A stretch of DNA of 64,000 nt from Devosia sp. FJ2-5-3 (GTDB lineage Bacteria > Pseudomonadota > Alphaproteobacteria > Rhizobiales > Devosiaceae), in assembly GCF_029201545.1 (NCBI RefSeq), contig NZ_CP104007.1, forward strand, positions 2,762,501 to 2,826,500. The letters are read 5' to 3'. The position numbers and the translations under genes were made by a program. Every line of letters begins with the position of its first letter. Position 1 is the stretch's first letter. The notes beneath the pieces were generated by a model. That model worked only from the letters and a program-made list of their open reading frames with translations. It was not told the origin of the DNA and ran no database searches. Shown piece by piece: positions 33,111 through 42,219 of the stretch.

Positions 33111-34349
33111 CTAGTGCTTCAGACGACGCGAGACCGGCTTGCCGCCCTTGAAGACGGTGAGTTTGGTCTTGTCGCGCAGGATTGAGATATTTTCGGTGGG
33201 ATCGCCGGCCACGAGGACGATGTCGGCGAACTTGCCCGCAATTAGCCGCCCGGCGTCGATCTGCATGAGGTCGGCACCCACCGCGGTCGCGCAATGGATC
33301 GCCTCGATGGGGGAATAGCCACCCTGGACGAGGAGTTCGATCTCGCGGAGATTGCCAGCGCCATGCGGCAGGAAGAAGCCGGCATCGGAGCCCATGGCGA
33401 CCTTCACGCCCGCTGCCTTGGCACGCGTCAGACGCTCCCATTTGGCGGTTTCGGAATCGCTGGCCCATTTGAGCGTCCGCTCGGAGGCGCCGTGTTCCAG
33501 GATATAGGCCGAGGAGGCCTCGTTCACCGCGAGCGTGGGGACGAGGTAAGTGCCGTGCTCGGCCATATAAGCAAGCGTCTCGTCATCGATCCAGTGGGCG
33601 TGCTCGACCGTGTCGCAGCCGGCGCGGATGGCCGCAGACAGCGGGGGGCCGCCCGACGTATGGGCGCCGACCATGACGCCCTGTTCGTGGGCTTCTTCGC
33701 AGGCGGCAGTGATTTCGGCCAGCGTCATCTCGAAGCGGAAATAGCGCTCGTCGCGGCGCGAGCCGACGCAGGGATTGAGCTTGATGAAATCGGCGCCGCG
33801 CTTGAGCTGTTGGCGCACGCCGGCCCGGAAACCGTCGGGACCCTCGCAATTGGCGTTCATGTCGCGGAACATTACGTGATCGCCGAAGCCGGGCTGGTCC
33901 ATGTGGCCGCCGGTGACGGTCAGGCCCAGGCCGCAGGCCTTGATGCGCGGGCCTTCGACCTGCCCGGCATCGATGGCCCGGCGCAGATCGATGATGGTCC
34001 CGCCCGGCGCGTGCATGTCGCGCACGGCGGTGATCCCGTATTCGAGCGTCTCGCGGGCATAGCGCGCGGCTCGCAGGGCCATTGCCGGGCAGTGTATCAG
34101 CGCCGTCTCGACCCGGAAGGCATCGAGATCCACCGCGCCGCTATAGGCCATGTGCACATGAGCATCGATGAGGCCGGGAATGATCGTCGTGCCTTTCGGC
34201 GCATCGATAATTTCGGCGCCCTCGGGCTGACCAATGTCGGCAGCGCGTCCAACGGCCTTGATGCGATCGCCCTCGATCAGGATGGCGGCCCCTTCGAGAG
34301 CCTTGGCTCCCGTGCCATCGATCAGCTTGTCGGCTCGGATCAGTTTCAT
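33111..34349 (-). CDS. Metal-dependent amidohydrolase (imidazolonepropionase-like, COG1228 type)
   Basis: A 412-residue TIM-barrel amidohydrolase. Metal ligands are His64 and His66 in DAHVHMAYSG, a bridging Lys190 in GADFIKLN, His230 in GAHTSGGPP, His250 in VEHAHWID, and an Asp in GSDAGFFLPHGAG near 320. The same set occurs in peptidases and proline- or arginine-type dipeptidases of this family. The N-terminal strand MKLIRADKLIDGTG is the usual start. It overlaps the second amidohydrolase by 4 bp and precedes the orphan binding protein. The exact substrate is unknown. Confidence 0.9.
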   Translation of the reverse strand: MKLIRADKLIDGTGAKALEGAAILIEGDRIKAVGRAADIGQPEGAEIIDAPKGTTIIPGLIDAHVHMAYSGAVDLDAFRVETALIHCPAMALRAARYARETLEYGITAVRDMHAPGGTIIDLRRAIDAGQVEGPRIKACGLGLTVTGGHMDQPGFGDHVMFRDMNANCEGPDGFRAGVRQQLKRGADFIKLNPCVGSRRDERYFRFEMTLAEITAACEEAHEQGVMVGAHTSGGPPLSAAIRAGCDTVEHAHWIDDETLAYMAEHGTYLVPTLAVNEASSAYILEHGASERTLKWASDSETAKWERLTRAKAAGVKVAMGSDAGFFLPHGAGNLREIELLVQGGYSPIEAIHCATAVGADLMQIDAGRLIAGKFADIVLVAGDPTENISILRDKTKLTVFKGGKPVSRRLKH

Positions 34350-35614
34350 GCGGCCACCTCGGCAGGAAAGGAAGAAATCAGTGTGCCGCCCTCGGCGACC
34401 TTGAAGCCGTCCTTGAATACGGTCAGCCGGCTTGCATCGCCGAGAATGGAGATGTCGGCGAGAGGATCGCCATCGACGACAAGCAAATCGGCCAGCTTTC
34501 CGGCTGCGAGCACGCCGACGGGCAGCGACATGAGTTCGGCATTGACGCGCGTGGCCGCAATGATTGCTTCCATCTCGGTGAAGCCGCCCTGAACCAGCAG
34601 CGCCAGCTCGCGCCAGTGCATGGTTCCGTGGGGCACCATGAAGCCGGCATCGGTGCCCGCCCCGATCTTGACCCCGGCCTTGCGGGCCTTTTCGAGCGAC
34701 ACCCATTTTGCGTCGCGGGAGGAATAGGCCCAGTCCGAGAGGGTCTGGCCGGGGGCGAGCTCAACCTCGAAATTGCGCTCGTTAACGAGCAGGGTCGGCA
34801 CCAGAAAGGTGCCCCGCTCCGCCATCAGATCGATGCACTCATCATCGATCCAGTGGGCGTGCTCGACGCAATCAACCCCGTTCGCCACGGTGGCGGTGAG
34901 CGGAGGACCGCCGGAGGTGTGCGAGGCGACATAGAGCCCCTGCGCGTGGGCCTCGTCGCAGGCCGCCCGGATTTCGGCGGGGTTCATTTCCGGACGCCAA
35001 TAGACGCCCGGCACCTTGCGCGACCCCACCGCGGTGTTGAGCTTGATGAAGTCGGCGCCCCGCCTTGCCTCGACGCGCACGCCCTTGAGGAACTCGTCCG
35101 GGCCGTCGCAGGGATGGGCAAACCCATCGAGCGAAACGTGATCGGCATAGCCGGGCAAGTCCATGTGACCACCGGTGACGGTCAGGCCGCGACCGCAGGC
35201 ACTCAGGCGCGGTCCCACCACATCGCCACGCGCGATGGCGTTGCGCAGATCTATGGCGACGCCGCCGGGGGCGTGCATGTCGCGCAGGGCGGTGAAGCCG
35301 CTGGCCAGCGCCAATTGCGCGTGGGCGGCCGCGCGCAGGGCCATCGCCGGATAGGAGGTATCGGTCTGTTCGGCCCGCGCCACGGCTGCATTCTCGGAGC
35401 CGCTATAGACAATGTGCACATGGCTATCGATCAGGCCGGGCATGAGGGTGGAGCCGGGCCTGGTCTCGACCATGACCGCGCCGTCCGGCACGCCCATATC
35501 GGCCTGTCGGCCCACCGCGACGATCCGGCCTTTTTCCACCAGCACGGCGCCTTTCTCGATCGCCGCCGCTCCCGTGCAGTCGATCACCTTGTCGGCGAGA
35601 AAGATTTGTCTCAT
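34346..35614 (-). CDS. Metal-dependent amidohydrolase (imidazolonepropionase-like), paralogue 2
   Basis: A 422-residue amidohydrolase with the same ligand set as its neighbours: HVHIVYSG near 66-73, GADFIKLN near 190, ASHTSGGPP, VEHAHWID and GTDAGFMVPHGTMHW. It is similar over its full length to the genes on both sides, so the three arose by duplication. The final 10 residues, after KVAEGGTL, are a short extension absent from the other two. Its stop overlaps the start of the next gene by 4 bp. Substrates probably differ slightly among the three. Confidence 0.9.
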   Translation of the reverse strand: MRQIFLADKVIDCTGAAAIEKGAVLVEKGRIVAVGRQADMGVPDGAVMVETRPGSTLMPGLIDSHVHIVYSGSENAAVARAEQTDTSYPAMALRAAAHAQLALASGFTALRDMHAPGGVAIDLRNAIARGDVVGPRLSACGRGLTVTGGHMDLPGYADHVSLDGFAHPCDGPDEFLKGVRVEARRGADFIKLNTAVGSRKVPGVYWRPEMNPAEIRAACDEAHAQGLYVASHTSGGPPLTATVANGVDCVEHAHWIDDECIDLMAERGTFLVPTLLVNERNFEVELAPGQTLSDWAYSSRDAKWVSLEKARKAGVKIGAGTDAGFMVPHGTMHWRELALLVQGGFTEMEAIIAATRVNAELMSLPVGVLAAGKLADLLVVDGDPLADISILGDASRLTVFKDGFKVAEGGTLISSFPAEVAA

Positions 35615-35655
35615 GGCGCGTTTCCTTCGTCGGTAATTTTGCGCAGGTCTTCAGG

Positions 35656-35727
35656 AAGGCCCTCCTGTCGGGGGCCTTGATGAAGTCTGCTCGTGATCTC
35701 TTTCGCTGCGGGCCGGTCGGGCCGGCC
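35656..35727 (-). terminator. Two adjacent hairpins between amidohydrolase genes
   Basis: AAGGCCC (35656) / GGGCCTT (35672-35678) with outer TTCA/TGAA pairs, and GGCCGG / CCGGCC at 35711-35727. They fill the 126-bp gap between paralogues 3 and 2. No T-run follows on the minus strand. Confidence 0.4.
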
Positions 35728-35740
35728 GTCCTTTATCCGG

Positions 35741-36967
35741 TCACTGCACCGCGACCCCGCCCTTGAAGACGCGGAGTTTGCTGATGTCGTGAAGAATGGA
35801 GATGTCATCGAGCGGATTGCCGTCAACGATGACGATGTCGGCATATTTGCCGGCTTCGAGGCGCCCCGCCTCGATCTCCATCATGTCGGCACTAGACGCG
35901 GTGGCGGCGACGATGGACTCCATCGGGGTGAACCCGCCCTTGACCATGAGCATGAGCTCATAGGCGCCCCATTTGCCGTTTTCGAGCTGGAAGCCGCTGT
36001 CGGTGCCGGTGCAGACGCGGATGCCGGCCTTGCGCACCAATTCGAGCGTCTTCCACTTGGCCGCGCTCGATTCCCGGTGCCAGCGCTTGTATTTTTCCGC
36101 CAGGTTCGGATTGTCGACGGCGTAGCTGGCATGAACATCGTTGATGGTCAGCGTCGGCACGAAAGTGGTGTTGTGCTTGACCATCAATTCTATGGTCGGC
36201 TCGTCGATCCAGTGACCGTGCTCGATCGTGTCGACCCCGTTGCGCACCGAGGCCGCGACACCGTCCGGACCATAGGTGTGAGCCGCAACATGGACCCCCT
36301 GGGCGTGCGCTTCATCGCAGGCCGCCCGGATCTCGTCTTCGGTCATCTCCTGCCGCCAGAAGCGGGTCGGGCTGTTGTGATAGGAGACCCAAGTGTTGAG
36401 CTTGATAAAGTCGGCGCCGCGCTTGAGCTGCTCGCGCACACCCTGACGGAAACCGTCGGCGCCATTGCAGGGCGCGGTCATGTTGGCGAAGCTGACGTGA
36501 TCGGCCCAACCGCCCTCGTCCATATGACCGCCGGTTACGGTGAGACCCATGCCGCACGCCTTGATGCGCGGCCCGGTAATATACCCGGCATCGATGGCCT
36601 TGCGCAGATCGATGATCGTTCCGCCCGGAGCGGCAAGGTCACGGACGGAGGTGAAGCCTGACCGCAGCGTCTGCTGGGCGTAATAGGCGGCGCGCAGGGA
36701 CATGTCGGCATAGGACATGCTCGCCATCTCCCATTTGTGCATGCCGGTCTCATCCGGCGTACCCGGCGAGCGCAAATGCACATGGGCGTCGAACATTCCC
36801 GGCATGACCGTGCCGTCCGTGTCGATGATTTCGGCCCCTTCCGGAACACCGATATCGGCAGCGCGACCGGCGGCGACGATCCGGTCACCTTCGAACAGCA
36901 CCGCCCCCTGGTCGATACTGCCGCCCTTGCCATCAATCAGAACCCTGCCGCGGATCAGATGCTTCAC
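35741..36967 (-). CDS. Metal-dependent amidohydrolase (imidazolonepropionase-like), paralogue 3
   Basis: A 408-residue protein, first in the amidohydrolase operon. Ligands: FDAHVHLRSPG near 58-68, GADFIKLNTWVSYHN near 185, HVAAHTYGPDG near 227, IEHGHWIDEPT near 246, and GTDSGFQLENGKWG near 318. Compared with the other two, the first loop has RSPGTPDETG instead of YSG, and the GxHTSGG loop reads HTYGPDG, so the substrate pocket differs. The start is GTG behind GAGGGGGC; no better ATG exists. It is divergent from a LysR-type regulator. Confidence 0.89.
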   Translation of the reverse strand: MKHLIRGRVLIDGKGGSIDQGAVLFEGDRIVAAGRAADIGVPEGAEIIDTDGTVMPGMFDAHVHLRSPGTPDETGMHKWEMASMSYADMSLRAAYYAQQTLRSGFTSVRDLAAPGGTIIDLRKAIDAGYITGPRIKACGMGLTVTGGHMDEGGWADHVSFANMTAPCNGADGFRQGVREQLKRGADFIKLNTWVSYHNSPTRFWRQEMTEDEIRAACDEAHAQGVHVAAHTYGPDGVAASVRNGVDTIEHGHWIDEPTIELMVKHNTTFVPTLTINDVHASYAVDNPNLAEKYKRWHRESSAAKWKTLELVRKAGIRVCTGTDSGFQLENGKWGAYELMLMVKGGFTPMESIVAATASSADMMEIEAGRLEAGKYADIVIVDGNPLDDISILHDISKLRVFKGGVAVQ

Positions 36968-37304
36968 AAAAGCCCCCTCGAACTTTGTAACATCTGTAGA
37001 CTGTCATACATAATTTGATGACACAACCTTTAGCAGTTGCAGAAAATGCCTGTTTTTGAGGCGTTCCTGCGGGCGTGGTAGTATCCGGGCGGGAAAATTG
37101 CGGGGCAAATTGCTTATACCAGGGGTCGCAATCTCGGCGGCTTGCCTCGCGGGAGCGGTCATTTGCCGCGCGAGCGGGCGATGGCAGAATATGGGCACAG
37201 GCTCTATGACGCCTGCCAAAGCGTCTCGCGCATAAACACCGTGATTTGTTCGCGCAGTGGCTTATCAAAGAGGGCAGGAAGCGACGCTGCGCGGGGAGCG
37301 GACG
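36968..37304. other. 337-bp divergent promoter region, amidohydrolase operon / LysR gene
   Basis: No gene is supported. Two dyads stand out: TGTCAT-N10-ATGACA at 37002-37023, about 35-55 bp upstream of the amidohydrolase start, and AATTGC-N4-GCAAATT at 37096-37111, which has the T-N11-A form of a LysR-type site. Either may be the binding site of the LysR protein. Promoter boxes are not clear by eye. Confidence 0.45.
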
Positions 37305-38261
37305 ATGAGTAGCAGATCCAATTTCTTTGGCCTCAGCCTGCGCGATCTCGACATTCTGCGGCGCCTGCTTTCGGTTCGGAGCGTGTCGGGCGTGGCGGCG
37401 CAACTGGGCCAGAGCCAGCCCTCGGTCAGTGCGATCCTGCGCCGGTTGCGCGACATTTTCGGCGATCCGCTGCTGGTCCGGTCGGGCCAGAAGATGGTTC
37501 TCACCGAAAAGGGCATGCTGGTTTCCGCGCAGGTGGACGCGCTGATGAACGGCTTCGTCGACCTACTGGAATCGGACGAGACGTTCGACCCCGCCACCTC
37601 GGAACGGACAATTCGGATCGCGGCGGCGACCTCGTTCGAGTTCTTTCTCGTGCCCCACCTCATCGCCGAGCTGAACCGGATCGCGCCACGCTGCCGGCTC
37701 GAGCTTTTCGTGCCCACTCTGCACAGCGGTGACGAAACGGAGCGGGAATCGGGCGGGCTCGATGCCATCGTCGGGAACTGGCCCGTGCCGCCGGCGCACC
37801 TCAAGCACATGCCTTTGGCGAGCGCGGAATTGGCCTGCCTCGTCTGCGTTTCCCATCCCCTCCCGGCGGGCACGCAGTTGACCCTCGAAGACTATGTAAG
37901 GCTGAGCCACATCTCCCCGTCTTCCCAGCAGGATTTGTCGATCAGCCCCATAGAGGGGATGCTGGCGCGGCTGGGGCTCGAGCGGCGCGTGGTTATTTCC
38001 GTCCCCGACTATTCCATCATTCCGCAATTATTGCCCGGAACCCAGCACGCTTTCACCGTCGGGCGGCGTTATGCCGAGCATGCGACGCGCGGCGGCAGGC
38101 TCAAACTTCTGCAAATGCCCGAAGAGCTGGGCGTAATGGCCTTCTACCTGCTCTGGCATGAGCGCTCCCAGGCCAGCCGCTATCACCGCTGGCTGCGGGA
38201 GACTATACGCCGGCTCGTACGGGAGCAGGATGTTTTGGCGGTTCCAGGCGGTCGCCCATAA
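37305..38261 (+). CDS. LysR-family transcriptional regulator
   Basis: A 318-residue regulator. The N-terminal winged helix-turn-helix is LRDLDILRRLLSVRSVSGVAAQLGQSQPSVSAILRRLRD in residues 9-48 (helix 3 at QPSVSAIL), with the wing LLVRSGQKMVLTEKG near 55-69. The effector domain from about 90 has the usual ligand-fold motif RTIRIAAATSFEFFLVPHL. The ATG at 37305 is behind GGGGAG; the longer upstream frame has no ribosome site. It is divergent from the three amidohydrolases and is followed, 130 bp later, by a PotD-like transporter, so it may control either or both. Confidence 0.88.
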   Translation: MSSRSNFFGLSLRDLDILRRLLSVRSVSGVAAQLGQSQPSVSAILRRLRDIFGDPLLVRSGQKMVLTEKGMLVSAQVDALMNGFVDLLESDETFDPATSERTIRIAAATSFEFFLVPHLIAELNRIAPRCRLELFVPTLHSGDETERESGGLDAIVGNWPVPPAHLKHMPLASAELACLVCVSHPLPAGTQLTLEDYVRLSHISPSSQQDLSISPIEGMLARLGLERRVVISVPDYSIIPQLLPGTQHAFTVGRRYAEHATRGGRLKLLQMPEELGVMAFYLLWHERSQASRYHRWLRETIRRLVREQDVLAVPGGRP

Positions 38262-38391
38262 GGCCGGGATTATGACTCATATATGGGATGGGCAACTTTT
38301 CCTGTCCTGGTGCCCTGCCTAGTCTGAATTCAACGTGCCTTTGCGAGTGGGCACGGGAACAGCGTTATTAAACTTAACATAGCAGGGAATC

Positions 38392-39423
38392 ATGAAACGC
38401 ATCGCTTGTTACGCGGCAGTGACCGCAGTGAGCCTTTTCCCGTGCCTGCCAACCTTTGCGCAGGATTACTCGGGTCGCACTCTCGTCGTCGGCACCTGGG
38501 GCGGCGATATCGAACGCCTCCTCCGGGAGCATGTTGCCGGCCCGCTCGAAGCCAAGACCGGCGCCAAGGTCGAGTTCCTCCTCGGCGGCAGCGGCGATCG
38601 CCTCTCCAAGATGGTGGCGGAACGCAATAATCCCACCATGGATGTGACCTTCCAGAACATTTATGAAGCGCCCTCCGCGCTGAAGGAAGGCCTCGTCATT
38701 GCACCTGACGCCGCTCTCGTTCCCGCCGCAGCCGACGTCTGGGCCGGCATGAACGATGGCTGCTACGCGATGAGCCTTGTCGGGCTCGGCATCGCCTACA
38801 GCAAGGCCGTATTCCCTGAAGCCCCGGAATGGTCCGATCTGTGGAACCCAGAACTCAAGGGCAAGATGGCCTATGCCCCCTATCCGAGCTCGGAAGGCGA
38901 CGGCATGCTGGCCGTGGCCGCCCGCATCGCCGGCGCGGACGAAACCAACCCGGACGCGGCCTTTGCAAAGCTGGCCGAGCTGGGCGCGCCGATGCTGACC
39001 TATAACAGCCTCGATGAAGTGCTGACCCTGATGGATGCCGGCGAAATCGCCGCCGCGCCGATGATCTCGGGCTATGTCATCTCCAACCTCGAGAACTACG
39101 AAGGCATCGGCTTCGTGTTCCCGAAGGACCCCGGTCCGGTGCTGGTGCGTGACATGGTCTGCCAGGTCGCCAACAGCCCTGAGCCCGAGCTGGCCCAGAT
39201 GTTCATCGACCTCGCCCTCGGTGTCGAAACCCAGACCGCCTACGCCAATGAACTGAACTTCGGCCCGACCAATTCCAAGGTCGTCCTGTCCGATGAACAG
39301 GCCGCCAAGGTGATCAACACGCCGGAAGAGGTGAAAAGCCTGCTCCAGCTCGACTGGACCTATGTCATTGCGCAGCGCTCTGACTGGACCGACCGCTGGA
39401 ACAAGGAAATCCTCGGCCAGTAA
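38392..39423 (+). CDS. ABC transporter substrate-binding protein, PotD/spermidine-putrescine-like
   Basis: A 343-residue exported binding protein. Signal peptide MKRIACYAAVTAVSLFPCLPTFA; the mature part begins QDYSGRTLVVGTWGGDIERLL, the pattern of the PotD/family-1 iron-or-polyamine group. It contains GLGIAYSKAVF and WSDLWNPELKGKMAYAPYPSS, typical of this group. The ligand could be a polyamine, thiamin-type compound or other small cation. First gene of an operon with two permeases, an ATPase and a folate-enzyme paralogue. The ATG at 38392 follows AGCAGGGAATC. Confidence 0.88.
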   Translation: MKRIACYAAVTAVSLFPCLPTFAQDYSGRTLVVGTWGGDIERLLREHVAGPLEAKTGAKVEFLLGGSGDRLSKMVAERNNPTMDVTFQNIYEAPSALKEGLVIAPDAALVPAAADVWAGMNDGCYAMSLVGLGIAYSKAVFPEAPEWSDLWNPELKGKMAYAPYPSSEGDGMLAVAARIAGADETNPDAAFAKLAELGAPMLTYNSLDEVLTLMDAGEIAAAPMISGYVISNLENYEGIGFVFPKDPGPVLVRDMVCQVANSPEPELAQMFIDLALGVETQTAYANELNFGPTNSKVVLSDEQAAKVINTPEEVKSLLQLDWTYVIAQRSDWTDRWNKEILGQ

Positions 39424-39453
39424 TCAGTCTGCCCGAGCACAGGACCGCACGCC

Positions 39454-40320
39454 TTGAACCAGACACCGGACATCACCCCGACGACAACGGCGCTCCTCGT
39501 CGCGCCCGCGGCCGTCCTGATGTTCGGTGTCTTCGTGCTGCCGTTCCTCTTTCTGGTGGTATTGAGCTTCTGGAGCCAGGTGCCCGGCTCGCTCAGTCTC
39601 GACACCAGTTTCACTCTCACCAACTATGTCCGCATCTTCAGCGACAGCTATTATCTGGGCGGTTTGTGGACGACGCTTTGGCTGAGCGGCTTCGTGACGC
39701 TCATCTGCCTGCTCCTCGCCCTGCCCCTGGCGCGGTGGATCGTGCTCCATGCGGGGCGCGCCAAGGGCCTGCTCATCGGCATCTCGATCCTCCCGCTGAT
39801 CTGTGGCGCGCTCTTGCCCACGCTGGGACTCGTCAATCTCCTGAGCCCGCTCGGCTTCATCAATGGCGCGCTCAAATCGATGGGCCTGATCCAGACCAGC
39901 CTGCCGCTTCTGGGCAATATTACCGGCGTCAGCATCGGGCTCGTGCAGGCCTTCCTGCCGCTGATGGTGCTGCCGCTCATCAACACTGTTGAACGAATTC
40001 CGCACGACTATGAAAAGGCCGCCATGTCCCTTGGCGCGTCGCCATTCGTAGTCTGGCGGCGAGTGCTGCTGCCCTTGATGCTTCCGGGCATCGTGGCCGG
40101 CAGCCTCCTCGTTTTCTGCGCCGCGCTCACGGCCTTCGTGACGCCGCAGATTCTCGGCCAGGGCAAGGTCGTTACCTTTGCCTCTCTCGCCTATCAGCAG
40201 GCCGCCATGGTGCTCGACTGGCCCTTTGCCTCGGCCCTCGGCATTGTCATGCTGCTGTTCCTCGCCCTCGCCGGTCTTGTCGGCGCGCTGATTTCCCGTC
40301 GACTGGCGAGGGCCTCATGA
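39454..40320 (+). CDS. ABC transporter permease, PotB-like
   Basis: A 288-residue inner-membrane permease of the PotB/type-2 sulfate-like group. First segment LLVAPAAVLMFGVFVLPFLFLVVL near residues 12-36. Coupling loop PHDYEKAAMSLGASPFVVWRRVLLPLMLPG near 182-211. Start is TTG at 39454, before the first membrane segment; AGGAC lies 8 bp upstream. It overlaps the second permease by 4 bp. Confidence 0.9.
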   Translation: MNQTPDITPTTTALLVAPAAVLMFGVFVLPFLFLVVLSFWSQVPGSLSLDTSFTLTNYVRIFSDSYYLGGLWTTLWLSGFVTLICLLLALPLARWIVLHAGRAKGLLIGISILPLICGALLPTLGLVNLLSPLGFINGALKSMGLIQTSLPLLGNITGVSIGLVQAFLPLMVLPLINTVERIPHDYEKAAMSLGASPFVVWRRVLLPLMLPGIVAGSLLVFCAALTAFVTPQILGQGKVVTFASLAYQQAAMVLDWPFASALGIVMLLFLALAGLVGALISRRLARAS

Positions 40321-41108
40321 CATCTCGTTTCGGCAAGGGCCTGATGCTCGCGGGCGTCGTGGCCATCCTGCTGTTCCTCCTGGCCCCGATCCTGGTGCTG
40401 ATCTTTTCGGCCTTCGACGGCGGCAATATTTTCCGCTTTCCGCCGCGCAGCTATTCGCTGCGCTGGTTCGAGGAAGCGTTCAACCACAACGAGTACAAGA
40501 GCAGCCTGTGGATCAGCACAGTGCTGGGCGTCATCTCGACGGCCATCGCCGTCGGGCTTTCGAGCCTCGCCGCCTTCGGCCTTGTGCGCGGGAAGCCCTC
40601 CTATCGCCTGGCGCTCGAAGTGCTGCTGCTCGCTCCGCTTACCCTGCCGCTGGTGGTCTGGGCCATCGCGCTGTTGTCGATCTACGCGCAATTGGGCATG
40701 AACGGCACACTGCCCGGCCTGATCCTTGCCCATGTCACCATCACCATGCCGTTTGCGGCGCGGATCATGATCGCCACGTTTGACGAGATCGATCCCAAGC
40801 TCGAGGCCGCAGCCAAGAGCCTCGGCGCCTCACCCTGGAATGTCGTGCGCCGCGTCACCCTGCCCCTAGCCATGCCCGGACTTCTGTCCAGCACGGCCAT
40901 CGCCTTCCTCGTTTCGTTCAACGATGTGGTGGTGACGACGCTGATCGCGGGAGCCGGGTGGATTACCTTCCCGGTCCGCACCTTCTCGCGGCTGCGCACC
41001 GAGGGTATCGACCCGACAACGATCGCCATTGCCGCGATGATCGTCGGCTTCACAATATTGGTGATCGTCCTCGGACAGCGCCTCTTCCAGCTTTCAAGGC
41101 GGTTCTGA
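40317..41108 (+). CDS. ABC transporter permease, PotC-like
   Basis: A 263-residue permease with a first membrane segment near 9-33 (LMLAGVVAILLFLLAPILVLIFS) and coupling loop LEAAAKSLGASPWNVVRRVTLPLAMPG near 161-187. ATG overlaps the preceding stop (ATGA) and its own stop overlaps the ATPase start by 1 bp (TGATG). With the PotB-like subunit it forms the channel of this importer. Confidence 0.92.
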   Translation: MTSRFGKGLMLAGVVAILLFLLAPILVLIFSAFDGGNIFRFPPRSYSLRWFEEAFNHNEYKSSLWISTVLGVISTAIAVGLSSLAAFGLVRGKPSYRLALEVLLLAPLTLPLVVWAIALLSIYAQLGMNGTLPGLILAHVTITMPFAARIMIATFDEIDPKLEAAAKSLGASPWNVVRRVTLPLAMPGLLSSTAIAFLVSFNDVVVTTLIAGAGWITFPVRTFSRLRTEGIDPTTIAIAAMIVGFTILVIVLGQRLFQLSRRF

Positions 41109-42205
41109 TGACCGGATCTTCCTATCTACGCATCCGCTCCGTGCAGAAGAGCTACAAGGGCGCGGTGGCGCTGCATGACATCAACCTCGATGTCGAACAG
41201 GGCGCGTTCATCTCCCTGCTCGGCCCCAGCGGTTGCGGCAAGTCGACCCTGCTGCAGATCCTCGCCGGCCTGCTCGACGCCGATCGCGGACAGATCGAAC
41301 TGGGCGGCGAAGACATCACCGATCTGCCGCCCTGGAAACGCAATATCGGGCTGGTGTTCCAGAACTATGCGCTGTTTCCCCATCTCAGCATTCGCCAGAA
41401 TGTCCGCTTCGGGCTCGACATGCTGGGCATGGACCGCGCCGAAGCCGAAAAGCGCGTCGATGAATCCCTGGCCATGGTCGGTCTCGACCCTGCGCTGAGC
41501 CGTCGGCCCGGCGAACTCTCGGGCGGTCAGCAGCAGCGTGTCGCCATTGCCCGGGCCATCGCCATCCGGCCGCGACTGCTGCTGCTCGACGAACCGCTTT
41601 CCAATCTCGATGCCGTGCTCCGCCACAAGGTGCGCCTCGAACTGCGCGAGTTGCACGACCGCACGGGGATCACCACCATCATGGTGACCCATGACCAGGC
41701 CGAGGCCCTCGCCACCTCCGATCGGATCGCGGTGATGAATTCGGGCCGGATCCAGCAGTATGAGCCGCCGGAGACCCTTTATCGCGCGCCGGCGACTGCG
41801 TTTATCGCGGGCTTTGTCGGTAGCCCGCCTGCAAACCTCCTGCCGCTGACGGCCAGGGATGCCGACAGCTGGACCCTGGCAAACGGGCATGTCTGGCGGC
41901 CTCTCGCCCGCCTCGCCCCCCAGGCCAATGGCGTCAAACCCGGCACGGCGTGCCTGATGGCGCTGCGGCCGGAGACCCTCGCCATCGAAACCGCCGGCGA
42001 GGGCGGCCTGTCGGCCCGAATTGCCGCGATCGAATTCGTCGGTGGGGACCGGCTTGTCCATGTCGAGACGGGCGGCACGCAGTTGACCGTGCGAATGGCC
42101 GCCGAACAGGCGATCGCTGGCCCCGAAATCCTGCTTTTCCCGCCGCAAGAGACGCCTCTCTTGTTCGACGCGAATGGCGGCATGCGGTTGCAAGCCGCAC
42201 TTTAG
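41108..42205 (+). CDS. ABC transporter ATPase, PotA-like
   Basis: A 365-residue ATPase. Walker A GPSGCGKST lies near 38-46, Q-loop VFQNYALFPHLSI near 81, signature ELSGGQQQRVAIARAIA near 136, Walker B LLLLDEPLSNLDA near 157 and switch VTHDQAEAL near 193. The C-terminal TOBE-type domain starts at about residue 275 (LMALRPETLAIE). Relatives energise polyamine, iron or thiamin importers. The ATG at 41108 overlaps the permease stop by one base. Confidence 0.93.
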   Translation: MTGSSYLRIRSVQKSYKGAVALHDINLDVEQGAFISLLGPSGCGKSTLLQILAGLLDADRGQIELGGEDITDLPPWKRNIGLVFQNYALFPHLSIRQNVRFGLDMLGMDRAEAEKRVDESLAMVGLDPALSRRPGELSGGQQQRVAIARAIAIRPRLLLLDEPLSNLDAVLRHKVRLELRELHDRTGITTIMVTHDQAEALATSDRIAVMNSGRIQQYEPPETLYRAPATAFIAGFVGSPPANLLPLTARDADSWTLANGHVWRPLARLAPQANGVKPGTACLMALRPETLAIETAGEGGLSARIAAIEFVGGDRLVHVETGGTQLTVRMAAEQAIAGPEILLFPPQETPLLFDANGGMRLQAAL

Positions 42206-42219
42206 TGATGGAGATTGTG

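Noticed and set aside
38262..38391. Possible TPP riboswitch before the PotD-like operon
   Set aside because: The expected CTGAGA and GATCTGG-type core is absent. Only a 6-bp CGTGCC/GGCACG repeat is present, so the thiamin idea has no support from the leader.
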